Assembly: GCA_022749755.1 (NCBI GenBank)
Contig: CM040453.1
Location: 332,102-396,101, forward strand
DNA from: Azadirachta indica
Lineage: Eukaryota; Streptophyta; Magnoliopsida; Sapindales; Meliaceae
Direction of reading: 5' to 3'
Length of the DNA stretch: 64,000 nt
The position numbers and the translations under genes were made by a program. Positions 1 through 9,723 of this stretch are shown here, piece after piece (within the stretch, counting starts at the first letter, position 1; the number at the start of each line of letters is the position of its first letter). A model generated the notes under the pieces. The model worked only from the letters and a program-made list of their open reading frames with translations, had not been told where the DNA came from and did no database searches.

Positions 1-803
1 GTGAGTAACAAAATATGATTTGGAAGAAAAAGGATAAAAGCAAGGGAGAAAACAGATGAAAATGGAAAGCTGTATCAAGGACTAGCAGAAAGAATGAATG
101 GGAAGGGAAAGCGAAGAAAGCTGAAGAAAGAAAACACAAAAATGGTTGTAAAACAAAACAAAGTAACAAACAATAATGAGAGAAAGCGGATGCATAAAAG
201 TTGGGGTACATTATACTTTTACACTTTGAAGTCAAAAGAGAGAAAACAGGAACCAAAAATCTTTTTAAATATTTTATTAAACAGAATCATTATCAGTTGT
301 ATTTATTATAAATGGTCAGTTTCCCAAAAGACCGAAAAGATGGAAGGAAGTGTATATTTATTTGTTTAGTTATTTCTATACAAGGGGATATAGATTTTAC
401 TTGATTAAAATGAAAATGAAAAGATTTGAGATTGTGGTAAAATTTGTGTTCTGAATGGCATGGAATTAGAATTATTGACTACATAATTAATGGAAAGATT
501 TGGCAGATTAATTTGTTACCTTAACTATGTACACGTAGTAGATGTGTGTATATATGGTAAAATCTTTGTTTTCTTGTTATTTCGTCCTCTATATTTATTT
601 ACAGGATATTTATGATTTTTTTAACTTTTGAATCATTGATAGATAATAAGTATAGTATATATTGAAAGTAAAAAGGATAAATGTATATATAGACAAAATG
701 ATATGTAAGTTTTAAAATCATAAAATTGATATACAAAATATCACAGCACATGAATTTGTACACAAATATACATAAAATTTGGTAGGAACCGAACTTGGAT
801 ACG
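1..803. other. AT-rich intergenic stretch, no gene seen
   Basis: Purine-rich, AT-rich sequence lying 3' of the universal stress protein gene. Short open frames exist on both strands but show no recognisable domain or plausible codon use. It probably includes the 3' UTR of the stress protein gene next to position 804. I see nothing else in it. Confidence 0.5.
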
Positions 804-904
804 TTAATTGGATTTGGGCTTCTTGACAATCAAAACAGGACAGTTAACATTTTGTACACAGTGATTGCTGACACTTCCCAAGAATGCTCTGCAGGAAATA
901 ACAA

Positions 905-941
<37 letters not shown>

Positions 942-1410
942 CAAAAAGTAAAAGCAAAGATTCATGAACGATACGAACGAATGAATGAATGAATGAATGA
1001 ATAATTACCTCTTGAACCAACCATATCCATGGCTACCCATAACTAAGACGTCAACACCCAGCTTCTCAACCATCTCGCAGATCACGTCTCTGGGATCACC
1101 GCACTCTACTATTCCCTCCACCTCCACTTCAACACCCTAACATAACAATTTTAATTAATTCATTGATTATATATATTTATATATATCATCCACCTGGACT
1201 AGGGACCTAGGACCTAGGATATGATGATGAAGATGATCATCATTCCCCACCTCGTTTATCATATGATGATCTTTACAGATCCTATTGGCCTTGTCTATCA
1301 CGCGATCAGCCACGTCACTACTGTACTTCTCCATCGTAGATAATATGTCAGATGAAAACAAATACCCTGCACATACAACATATAAATACATAGCAGACAG
1401 ACAGACAGAC

Positions 1411-1446
<36 letters not shown>

Positions 1447-1482
1447 GATCAACATCGACAAATGACTAATTAATTAAGTTAA

Positions 1483-1530
<48 letters not shown>

Positions 1531-1708
1531 GCCTACCAGTGCCGTCCAAAGCCGTGTGTACAGCTCGCGGTGGCTTGGCATAGAGAAGCACGATGGTGGT
1601 GTTCTTTGAAGAAATAACGTTCTTCAGACACCACTTCAAAGCGTACATGCTCTCCTCCCCTTCATCAACCGCTACTAGGATCTTCCTATCTTTTTCTTCC
1701 CCTGCCAT
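804..1708 (-). CDS. universal stress protein (UspA-fold, ATP-binding type)
   Basis: Four exons in transcription order, 1708-1537, 1366-1251, 1136-1009 and 888-804, join in phase to 166 residues. The N-terminus has the first Usp beta strand (KILVAVDEGEES, with the conserved Asp). The C-terminal half has GDPRDVI and VLVMGSHGYG, then FLGSVSNHC, giving the ATP-binding pattern G-2x-G-9x-G-S. The C-terminus (CPVLIVKK) is typical of the family. Members are soluble stress-response proteins of about 160-170 aa that bind ATP or AMP; the client or pathway cannot be told from sequence. ATG 1708 was chosen because upstream frame extension has no ATG and this Met precedes the domain by the usual distance. 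Introns 1 and 3 carry long trinucleotide or tetranucleotide microsatellites, so intron length is probably polymorphic. Confidence 0.9.
905..940. repeat. (ATT)n microsatellite in Usp intron 3
   Basis: About eleven uninterrupted ATT units, just upstream (minus strand) of the acceptor of the last exon of the universal stress protein gene. Confidence 0.95.
1393..1446. repeat. compound (CAGA)n(TAGA)n microsatellite in Usp intron 1
   Basis: Four or so CAGA units pass into about eight TAGA units. The repeat lies close to the acceptor of exon 2 of the universal stress protein gene. Confidence 0.95.
1485..1530. repeat. (TAA)n microsatellite in Usp intron 1
   Basis: About fourteen TAA units immediately downstream (minus strand) of the exon 1 donor of the universal stress protein gene. 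On the minus strand the run can be read as poly-Tyr, but it is intronic. Confidence 0.95.
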
Positions 1709-1815
1709 TTCCAAATTATTTAATAATTTCAATCCAACCACAAACCACACAACACCACACTTGTCCTCTACCCACCTCTCCTCTCCTCTCCTACTACTAG
1801 TACCAGCAAGCAATA

Positions 1816-1848
<33 letters not shown>

Positions 1849-2640
1849 TGTAAGAGTAGGCTGGGCTATGTTAACAAAACCCATGGGCGCTTTTGGTTTT
1901 GGTTTTTGTTTTCGGAGAAACAAACACAGACACGCACCGACACAGACAGAGTGATACAGTTAACACTTACGGTGGGCCGTTTCTCGTTTTGATATATCTT
2001 CCTTGCCATATTATATTATATTATATTATATTATATTATATTATATGTCCAAAATGAATAAGAATATGTTCATATATGTATATATACATATGAAAACAGA
2101 AAGAATCCAATTTTTTTTTTTCTCTAAATTGTTAAAATCTAAAGAATAACCATTAAACAAAATACATATACCTTGAGTGTCTCCTCTCATTGTGCTAAGT
2201 GTTTGGACTCGAATAAAGTTAGTTAACTACATTTAATTAATACTAAAGCATCATTGATCTTGGATTAATCAATATTTACTGTATCTTAATTAATAAATTA
2301 ATCACCGATCGGAAATAATGATGAATCTAATTTAGACTTGCAAGTTTGAACTTCATATAAGATAGGCTCACGTGTACCCCCTACTGGCACTAATCAAACC
2401 ACGTACTGTCAAATATCTTTTTCATTATTATATTATTATTTATTTTTTCTTTCATTAATGCATTGATAGTGGGCTTCAATGGCAAAAGACTACTACGCCC
2501 CCACCCAACCTAACAAATTGGACTAGCATCCAAAGCTAATGGGCCTTAACCCTTGCCGGTCCAATATGGCCTGCGATTGCCATACCCTGCACAAAATACG
2601 TTACGCGCCAACTCGTCAAAAAAATACAAAACAAAATACA
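1709..2640. other. divergent intergenic region between Usp and SAR1 copy A
   Basis: Shared upstream region of the minus-strand Usp gene and plus-strand SAR1. It holds a (TA)n tract at 1820-1850 and an ATATT pentanucleotide repeat at about 2010-2045. The rest is AT-rich, with no convincing ORF. The SAR1-proximal part, from about 2640, belongs to the duplicated block described separately. Confidence 0.5.
2010..2046. repeat. (ATATT)n pentanucleotide repeat
   Basis: About seven tandem copies of the pentamer ATATT, with a change to TATATG at the end. Confidence 0.9.
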
Positions 2641-2654
2641 TAGACGATTTTCAA

Positions 2655-2738
2655 CCGTTGATATCTGCATCAACGGTCCATACTCACCCAAGAGCTCCCA
2701 ACGACCACCGACCCTCAATTCTGATTGGTCCAGCCACG
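2655..2738 (+). promoter_or_regulatory. SAR1-A promoter block: dyad plus ATTGG-N5-CCACG
   Basis: A perfect 8-bp inverted repeat CCGTTGAT-N6-ATCAACGG occupies 2655-2676. It is followed at 2724-2738 by ATTGG-N5-CCACG, about 190 bp before the ATG. Both elements recur in order before SAR1 copy B (7027-7109). ATTGG paired with CCACG resembles the plant unfolded-protein-response elements (ERSE-II/pUPRE type, ATTGG-N1-CCACG), but the spacer here is 5, not 1. Conservation between diverged paralogous promoters is seen directly; the UPR link is inference. Confidence 0.5.
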
Positions 2739-2764
2739 CAATTCAGATTTCAGCCAGTCGACAC

Positions 2765-2788
2765 TCCTCTCTCTCTCTCTCTCTCTTT
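2765..2788. repeat. (CT)n pyrimidine tract in the SAR1-A leader region
   Basis: About eleven CT units, 140-165 bp before the SAR1-A ATG, at a position typical of a pyrimidine-rich plant 5' leader (Y patch). Confidence 0.8.
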
Positions 2789-2929
2789 TTCATCTTTCAT
2801 TTTTCGATACGTTTTGCTGATATCACGTTCTTATTCTCTCTAAATCAATCAAAGATCCGAAATTTTTTGTCCATTTTTTTCTAAATTTTTTATTGTTTTT
2901 TAATCAATAAGAGGTAATAGAGGAAACCC

Positions 2930-4433
2930 ATGTTTTTGTTTGATTGGTTTTATGGGATTCTCGCGTCTCTCGGTCTGTGGCAGAAAGAGGCCAAGATCTT
3001 GTTTCTTGGCCTCGATAATGCCGGTAAAACGACGCTGCTTCATATGTTGAAGGACGAGGTGACATACATACATACATACATATATATATATATATAATGG
3101 TTACTTTTTTTTTAACGCAAATAATAATAAAATTGTTTTGGTTGGTTCTGTGATGAATCAGAGATTAGTTCAACATCAACCGACACAATATCCGACATCG
3201 GAGGAGTTAAGTATTGGGAAAATCAAGTTTAAGGCTTTTGATTTAGGAGGTCATCAGATTGCTCGTAGAGTTTGGAAAGATTATTATGCCAAGGTAAAAA
3301 GCTCGTAATGTTGTGGAATTGTTGACATTGGGTTAGAATTTGAGAGATTAGTAGAAAGTCAAAATTTGTGGTGATTCTTATTTATTGTGGTCGGTAAGGT
3401 GCCAGAATCTATTGATGAATATTTCTTGTTAGAAGGATGAACTTGGTTCTTGAAATGAGAGATTAAAGATTTTTTTTTGGAATGTAAATGGATTTGATGT
3501 AAAGTTTGGATATTGGGAATTCTATGTGGTACCAAGTTACTTTTTTTTGTTTTTTATATATATTACAGTTAATTGATGGAGAAAACGTATTGAAAATGGG
3601 TAATACCATGCTGTTTCTAATACACTGTGAAGCAATATATACATAGCTCTAATAGTGTGTTGGGGACAGCAGTTTTAGGTATTGAGAGGTTGCTTTGGAG
3701 TATAATGCTGAAGATTTCTCTTGGATCTTTATTTGAATTGTTGAGGGGAGTACATTCTTGGATTTTGCTCCCTCCATAATCCCAGGTAGTGTGTTTTGTG
3801 ATTATTCTGATTCATGGGAGGCAGAGAATGAATGAAAATGGGCGTTTGCTGATAGTACCTTTTTGTCCCTTAAAAGCTGTTCTCATAGTCCCTCCACGAT
3901 ACATATATACTGTCACCTTATCACTTTATTGTCATAACGTTCATTCATTGATTTTCAATATAACTGCGTTTCCAATAAAGAATTTCTTTGTGCGTTATCA
4001 GTACATAAATGCATTCTTCCCCACCAGTGATCCTGTATTTGGGAAACTTACATGCTTATCATATTTGGTTAAGAATCATCTGAATATATGTTCGTTCTTT
4101 CTGGGCTGGCAGGTTGATGCAGTTGTGTACCTGGTCGATGCATATGACAAGGAGAGGTTTGCCGAGTCCAAAAGGGAGCTTGATGCTCTTCTCTCCGATG
4201 AAGCCTTGGCCAATGTTCCATTCCTTATTTTAGGCAACAAGATTGATATCCCCTATGCAGCATCAGAAGATGAGTTGCGATATCACCTTGGACTGACCAA
4301 CTTCACCACTGGCAAGGGTAAGGTCAACCTCGTTGACTCAAATGTTCGTCCCCTTGAAGTATTCATGTGTAGCATTGTCCGCAAAATGGGTTATGGAGAT
4401 GGATTCAAGTGGCTTTCTCAGTACATCAAGTAG
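2930..4433 (+). CDS. SAR1: SAR1 small GTPase, copy A (COPII coat initiation)
   Basis: Three exons, 2930-3058, 3162-3293 and 4113-4433, encode 193 aa, the standard SAR1 length. Sar1-GTP inserts its N-terminal amphipathic helix into the ER membrane and recruits Sec23/24 and Sec13/31 for ER-to-Golgi export. Visible motifs: N-terminus [12 protein letters not shown]-loop GLDNAGKT (27-34), switch II DLGGH (70-74), NKID (129-132) and C-terminus WLSQYIK. It differs from copy B at only three residues: Tyr53 (His in B), Ala118 (Ser in B) and Val161 (Gly in B). As I recall the family, His53 and Gly161 are the common states, so A looks the more derived copy. Introns are diverged from copy B, so the near identity of the proteins reflects selection. 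The open frame that runs into exon 3 from position 3789 is intron sequence. Confidence 0.95.
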
Positions 4434-5440
4434 TGGCCAAAAATTAGAAAAGTCAGAATTTGCTCGGTTCTTTCTCCATATGTGTGTTGTTAGGCACTGA
4501 GTTGATGAGGTGGACACATTTTATTTTTGAAACAGGAGAATGCTTGTTTTATCTCCTCCCTCTCCCCTCTATGGAATGGAACACATGCGCTGCTCCCTTC
4601 GTGCTCTGATGAGACATGAAAACTTAATGATTGGACTTCAAAATAATTAATGATTTGTTCTCAAACTACTTTGATCTTTTGACGATTTGTATATTGCCAT
4701 AGCCGCAAAACAAACAACTGGCAGACAGTCTTTTATTTGGTCATTTCAATGGTTTGCTCTGATGAATGAGCGGTTAATCTTTATTACAGCACAACCAAAT
4801 CTATATGACCAGAAAAAAAAAAATGCTTGATTCATCATACTGCCTGAAATATATGGCCATTTGCAAGAATGCTGTGAGAAGATTTCCCCATTTGGAGTCG
4901 CTCTGTCGTCTGCTTTAGCATGTTAGGGTGATGAGCAGATGAATTTGAAAATGAGGAATTAAGACTGCAATTGCTAAAGCGTCGTGCATGCATGGTCATG
5001 GAAGAGAGCACATGTACATGAACAGTGACAACTTTAAGGTCAAATAAGGGAACGGAATGTATGAATATGTGGAGCAATTAGAAACTTGATCACTTTTCGA
5101 TTATTCCGACGGACAATAAGGCAAAGGCAAATGCGAAAGTTCCCAAACTAGCAAAAGTTCGTGACTTGCATGCCAACTTCACTCTATTTCTCTGTCCATT
5201 TCTCTACAACCATCCTTTTCTAACACATACATCAAACTATCAACCAACCTTAATTTTCTGTTATTTAAATAGTTTTCCAGTGTAAACATGTGTTCTTTCT
5301 GAATTCTTGCCTCTCCCTTAATTCATCATACGTAATAAAAATAACTCTTGCAATACCAACATATACATATACATATATATATATATATATAGTCATTTAT
5401 TTGTATATTTCTCTTCACCATTAGTAAGCTCCAATAAATT
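4434..5440. other. SAR1-A 3' region, partly shared with the copy B 3' region
   Basis: This contains the SAR1-A 3' UTR and spacer. Patches align by eye with the 3' side of copy B, for example around 4875-5000 against 9205-9290 and around 5160-5255 against 9490-9590. The duplication therefore extended through this spacer into the next gene. A (TA)n tract sits at about 5365-5391. No ORF is supported. Confidence 0.6.
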
Positions 5441-5770
5441 ATGGCATTCTCATCTGATTTTCCACATCGAAAGTTATTCATCTTCTGTTTGATCTTCATT
5501 TCATAGCCGTATCTTGCTGCTGCAACTCAGGTCATGCATTTTCAGTTACCTTGTAAACTATATATCCAATTCTTCTTTATATTCGCTTCTCAATTCTTGT
5601 TCATCGCCATGGGTGCTTCATGTTTGCATATGGAACAATTATGTGTTTGCTGTATTTCAATGTATGGAAGTACATTCAGGGTGAACAAGCCTTATTAGTG
5701 GACAGAAGGGGGCTTGGTTTCATTGGCTTTTATAACTTGGCAACACTTTTTTCTCAGATCTTGTAAATGT
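5441..5770 (+). pseudogene. relic of the secreted cysteine-rich protein gene (exons 1 and 4 only)
   Basis: Two patches match the intact gene at 9724-10509. The segment around 5465-5535 matches exon 1 (signal-peptide exon through the CAG/GT donor). The segment at about 5648-5767 matches exon 4, including the sequence for the YVQGE region and the terminal stop. The 226-bp cysteine-rich third exon and the 65-bp second exon are missing between them. The exon 1 match carries an in-frame TAG and the exon 4 match has indels. It sits 1 kb behind SAR1 copy A, exactly where the intact gene sits behind copy B. I read it as a decayed duplicate that lost its core by an internal deletion. Confidence 0.75.
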
Positions 5771-5929
5771 GCTTCCAACGAGGACAAGTAACAGTAGAAC
5801 TGGCACATCTAAGCAATTAATGTTCTGTTGCAGAAATTCTCTCATTTGTTTTCATTTATATGTAGCACAAAAAATGCTCTCTCTCTTATATATATATATA
5901 TATAAATGAAAATACGCAGAGATTAAAAG

Positions 5930-6120
5930 CAAAAAATTTTCAAAATTCAGTTAACTCAGATTAAGCCATTCTCCATTAATCGACAACAACGATTTGTTGC
6001 CAAATCTAAACATATTGGCCCCTTCTTCAACAGTCACAGTCACATATTAATCCTTCACCGGCGTCCTCACCTCAGCTGTCCGCTGGCTTCACATCATCAT
6101 CTTCTTCTTCTTGCATTTTA
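5930..6120 (-). pseudogene. relic of the small CCS-family gene (unit 1 copy)
   Basis: On the minus strand the frame reads an acidic run followed by VKPA, then a stop. Further on, the sequence for a TVT motif and for a Phe-Gly-Asn-Lys stretch aligns with the copy at 10809-11028 (VKPAAETQKD, SVTVT, IWQQIV). Nucleotide similarity is clear across the segment equivalent to 10870-11000, including a shared tract for TTTGTTGCCAAAT. No intact frame remains. It marks the end of the first duplicated unit. Confidence 0.5.
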
Positions 6121-7010
6121 ACGTTGAATTGTAGTCATTTATTAGTGCTGAATTGATACCAAACTTGTACAAAACTTGAATAATCTATTCACATTCTTTT
6201 CATATTAAAAAGTTATTTATTTTTTTAACTTAAATTCAAATATAATTAATCAGATGCTTAAAAGTAATTTATTTTTTAATTTATGTCTGAATATTTATTA
6301 AAATTATTTGAATATAATTAAATTAAAAATTTTAAATTAAATCTAAATGAATAAATATTTAAATAATTTAATATTTTTATTTTTTAAAAATATTTTTCTT
6401 TTATTAATTTATTTATCTAATAAAATTAAAACTCTATTTAACTATTTTTGACGTACTCTTCAATCCTCTCTACTTATTTTTTAAATTTTATTTATTTTAT
6501 ATTTTAATTATTATAATAAATTTATATATTTACGTAATTATAATTATATTATAATATAACTTATTATTTTTTTAATTTTTATTAATTTTTATATTATTGA
6601 TTAAAAAAAATTTTTTTAAAGAAAATATATATTAAATAAACAAATAATGTAAATAATAATATAATTTATTATTTTTTTTTTATTATTTATGTTAATATAA
6701 TTAAAATTATTATAAATATAAGTATATTATTTAAAAGAGTATATATATATATATATGTTAAAATATTAATTTTTATATTTTTTATTTTATTAAAATAAAT
6801 ATTTTAATATTTATTTTTAAATATTTTAAAATAAAAAAATAAATATATTATTTAAATTTAAATTTAAGTGATATTTAGAGCACGGATAAAAAAAAAAAAA
6901 AAAGGTGATTGATTGATTGACATGTAGAGAACTGCGTTCTGTGCCAACAAAGAGCCAGCCAAAAAAATCAAGTTTCCTCCCCACTGGTCAAAATTATACA
7001 GCAGTAAATA
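6121..7010. other. very AT-rich block between the two SAR1 units
   Basis: From about 6160 to 6880 the sequence is almost pure A/T, with many TTAAAT, TATTTA and poly-A/T tracts. The outer parts are imperfectly inverted relative to each other: CTTAAATTCAAAT at about 6229 against ATTTAAATTTAAG at about 6855-6870. It has no coding capacity. It could be an old AT-rich MITE, a matrix-attachment-like region or simple degenerate repeat DNA. It separates the two duplicated units. Confidence 0.45.
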
Positions 7011-7026
7011 AGTAAACGAATCCCAG

Positions 7027-7109
7027 CCGTTGAGGTCTCCATCAATGGTCCATACTCCCCACGCTTTCCCAACTACCACCAACTCTCGATTCTGATTGGG
7101 CCAACCACG
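7027..7109 (+). promoter_or_regulatory. SAR1-B promoter block: dyad plus ATTGG-N5-CCACG
   Basis: This is the counterpart of 2655-2738. The inverted repeat is slightly decayed (CCGTTGA ... TCAATGG at 7027-7048). ATTGG-N5-CCACG is intact at 7095-7109, again followed by CAATTC. It lies about 220 bp before the ATG of copy B. Retention of both elements and their order, in otherwise diverged upstream DNA, suggests function. Confidence 0.5.
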
Positions 7110-7327
7110 CAATTCCAAACCCTTCCAGTCAACACTCGCCACCTCATTACAGTACCGTTCAAGTGCACGCATATAAATCTCCCCCTCCGTATTTCGGTAG
7201 GTTTTGCTGATATCACAATCTTGTTTTACTAAATCTCTCCTAATCATCTGAAAGATTCGATATTTCTTGACCAATTTCCTAAATTTTTGATTGATTTATA
7301 ATTAATAATACTTAATAGAGAAAACCC

Positions 7328-8856
7328 ATGTTTTTGTTTGATTGGTTTTATGGGATTCTTGCGTCTCTCGGGCTGTGGCAGAAGGAGGCCAAGATCTTGT
7401 TTCTTGGCCTCGATAATGCCGGTAAAACGACACTGCTTCATATGTTGAAAGACGAGGTATATCATTTTTCTTCTTCTTTGTGGACATTCTTTTTTATTTT
7501 TATTGATTGATTTGAATGTAAACAATATTTTTTTCTTTTTGGTTGGTTTTGTGATGAATCAGAGATTAGTTCAACATCAGCCGACACAGCATCCGACATC
7601 GGAGGAGTTAAGTATTGGGAAAATCAAGTTTAAGGCTTTTGATTTAGGAGGTCATCAGATTGCTCGTAGAGTTTGGAAAGATTATTATGCCAAGGTAAAA
7701 AATTCATTTCTTTTTTCATTGTTGTCGAGCTTTTGATATTGGGTAAGAATTTGAGATAATTTTAGAGAATGTCAGAAAGTCAAAATTTTTGTTGATTGAA
7801 ATTGGTAGATGGGGTGGTAGAATCTATTTAGTAATTGAAGAATTTGTTGTTAGAAACATGAAAAGAACTTGAATTAAATTTTTAAAGATTTTTTTTCTTT
7901 TGATATGTTTCTGTAATTGATATATTTTTGTATTTTGGGAATCGCATCGATTACCAAGGTTCTTTTCAGATTTATTCCATGTCATTGATGGAGAAAACAT
8001 GTTGAAAAGAAATTTTTTTTTTCACATGATTATCAAATACTTTTCTGATAGCACTACAGAGCTATGTATACATAGTTCTATTTCAAAATGAGATGTTTCG
8101 GAGATGAGTTTTGGAGAACAGAAATCTTAGATATTTATCTTCCATATTTATTTGAAGTGTGAGTGGGTTGCAATCTTGGATTTTGGCCACCTCCATAGTC
8201 CCAGAAAATGTTTTATGTGATTATTGTGATTCATGGGAAGCAAAGAATGAATAAAATTGGGATTTTGCTGATAGTACCTTTTTGTCCTTCTAATAGTACC
8301 TCACCATACATGTATTGTCTCATTTATGTAGATTGTAACAATATTGAGGAAGAAGCATACAGCAATGTTCATTTGTAGATTTTCTAACGTAACTGTAGTT
8401 TGAATCTTGAATTTCTTGGGTTGCAATCTCTACCTTAATGCATGCTTCTGGACTAGCAATCATCCTGGGTTAGGAGAACTTGAATGCTTATCTTATTTGG
8501 TTAAGAATAATCTGAACATTCTTTCGGGCTGGCAGGTTGATGCGGTTGTGTACCTGGTAGATGCGTATGACAAGGAGAGGTTTGCCGAGTCCAAAAGGGA
8601 GCTGGATGCTCTACTCTCCGATGAATCCTTGGCTAATGTTCCATTCCTTATTTTAGGCAACAAGATTGATATCCCCTATGCAGCATCAGAAGATGAGTTG
8701 CGATATCACCTTGGACTGACCAATTTCACCACCGGCAAGGGTAAGGTGAATCTGGGAGACTCAAATGTTCGTCCCCTTGAGGTATTCATGTGTAGCATTG
8801 TCCGCAAAATGGGTTATGGAGATGGATTCAAGTGGCTTTCTCAGTACATCAAGTAG
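7328..8856 (+). CDS. SAR1: SAR1 small GTPase, copy B (COPII coat initiation)
   Basis: Three exons, 7328-7456, 7563-7694 and 8536-8856, encode 193 aa with the same splice positions as copy A, 4.4 kb upstream. All GTPase motifs are present: GLDNAGKT at 27-34, DLGGH at 70-74, NKID at 129-132. Residues His53 and Gly161 match the usual plant SAR1 state. Its role is GTP-dependent initiation of COPII vesicles at ER exit sites. The tandem arrangement, identical gene structure and similar promoters show a local duplication. Exon 1 differs from copy A at about five positions, all silent, so the copies are not very recent. The last part of intron 2 is unusually similar to that of copy A and open in the coding frame. 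Confidence 0.95.
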
Positions 8857-9723
8857 TAGCTATGAAAGTAGAAAGTTAGAATTTGTTTGGTTCTTTCTCT
8901 ATATGTATGTTGTTACACAATGAATTGATGAGACCGACACATTTTGGCATGAATTGGAGAATGCTTGCTTTCTCCCTTGTTTCCCTCTTGTGGAATGAAA
9001 AAACATGTACCGCTCCCTCTGTGCTGTGACTAGACTTTAAAATTATTGATGATTTGTGCTCCCACTTGTTGATCTTTGTAATGCATATATCATTATAAGG
9101 AGGCCGTAAAATAAACATGATGGAAAAATGAAAATGCTTGATTCATAGTAACACTGCCAAATCTTTACAGCTATATGCTAGAAACTTTGCAACTATCCAT
9201 TAAGAAGATATTCCCTTGCTTTATCAACTGTGTTAGATTACTGAGGAATTAAATCTGCAACCGCCAAAGCATGATCATAAAAAGGAAATGGTCGGGGACT
9301 TGGTGGGCAAAACCAGTGAAGTGAAATATGAAAGAAGTATGTAAGATGATCAAAAGTGAGAAGTGAGGGGATGTAGCTCAGATTGTGTTTCCAATTTTGT
9401 AGAATTTATTTATTTATTTTTATTTTCTGTCAACATTTTGCTTGGTAGAGGGAATTTGCCGAAAAGTTTCAAAACAAGAACCAAGTTGGTGTCTGACTTG
9501 CATACCAACTTAACGTCACTCTCCTCCTCCCTGATCTATTTGTTTCCAACCATTCTTTCTAAACTTATATCAAACTATCAACCAACCCTTAAAATTAATA
9601 ATAATTCTTTAATCTATACATGTTTTAACTTTATCAACTCTTCATTTTGTGTAAATATCACTCTTAGTCCATATTTTTCTCTTCTCTTCATTAACAATCA
9701 GTTTTCTTATTTTTGCATTATCA
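8857..9723. other. SAR1-B 3' region, duplicated spacer
   Basis: 3' UTR and spacer leading to the secreted-protein gene. Stretches align with 4434-5440 behind copy A. The open frame across 9363-9890 reads through spacer and the first exon of the next gene in another frame and is not supported as a gene. Confidence 0.55.

Noticed and set aside
94..369. Lys-rich 91-aa frame near the left edge
   Set aside because: A/G-rich spacer with no conserved motif, weak start context and no splice partners.
1593..1853. 86-aa plus-strand frame with a Tyr-Ile repeat tail
   Set aside because: Antisense of Usp exon 1 running into a (TA)n repeat.
3789..4433. 214-aa frame appearing to be an N-terminally extended SAR1
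   Set aside because: Its first 108 codons are intron 2 sequence. The true exon starts at 4113 after GGCAG, and exons 1-2 supply the P-loop.
8407..8856. 149-aa frame as a separate short GTPase
   Set aside because: It is exon 3 of SAR1 copy B plus in-frame intron tail, with no P-loop. The conserved tail itself is noted as a finding.
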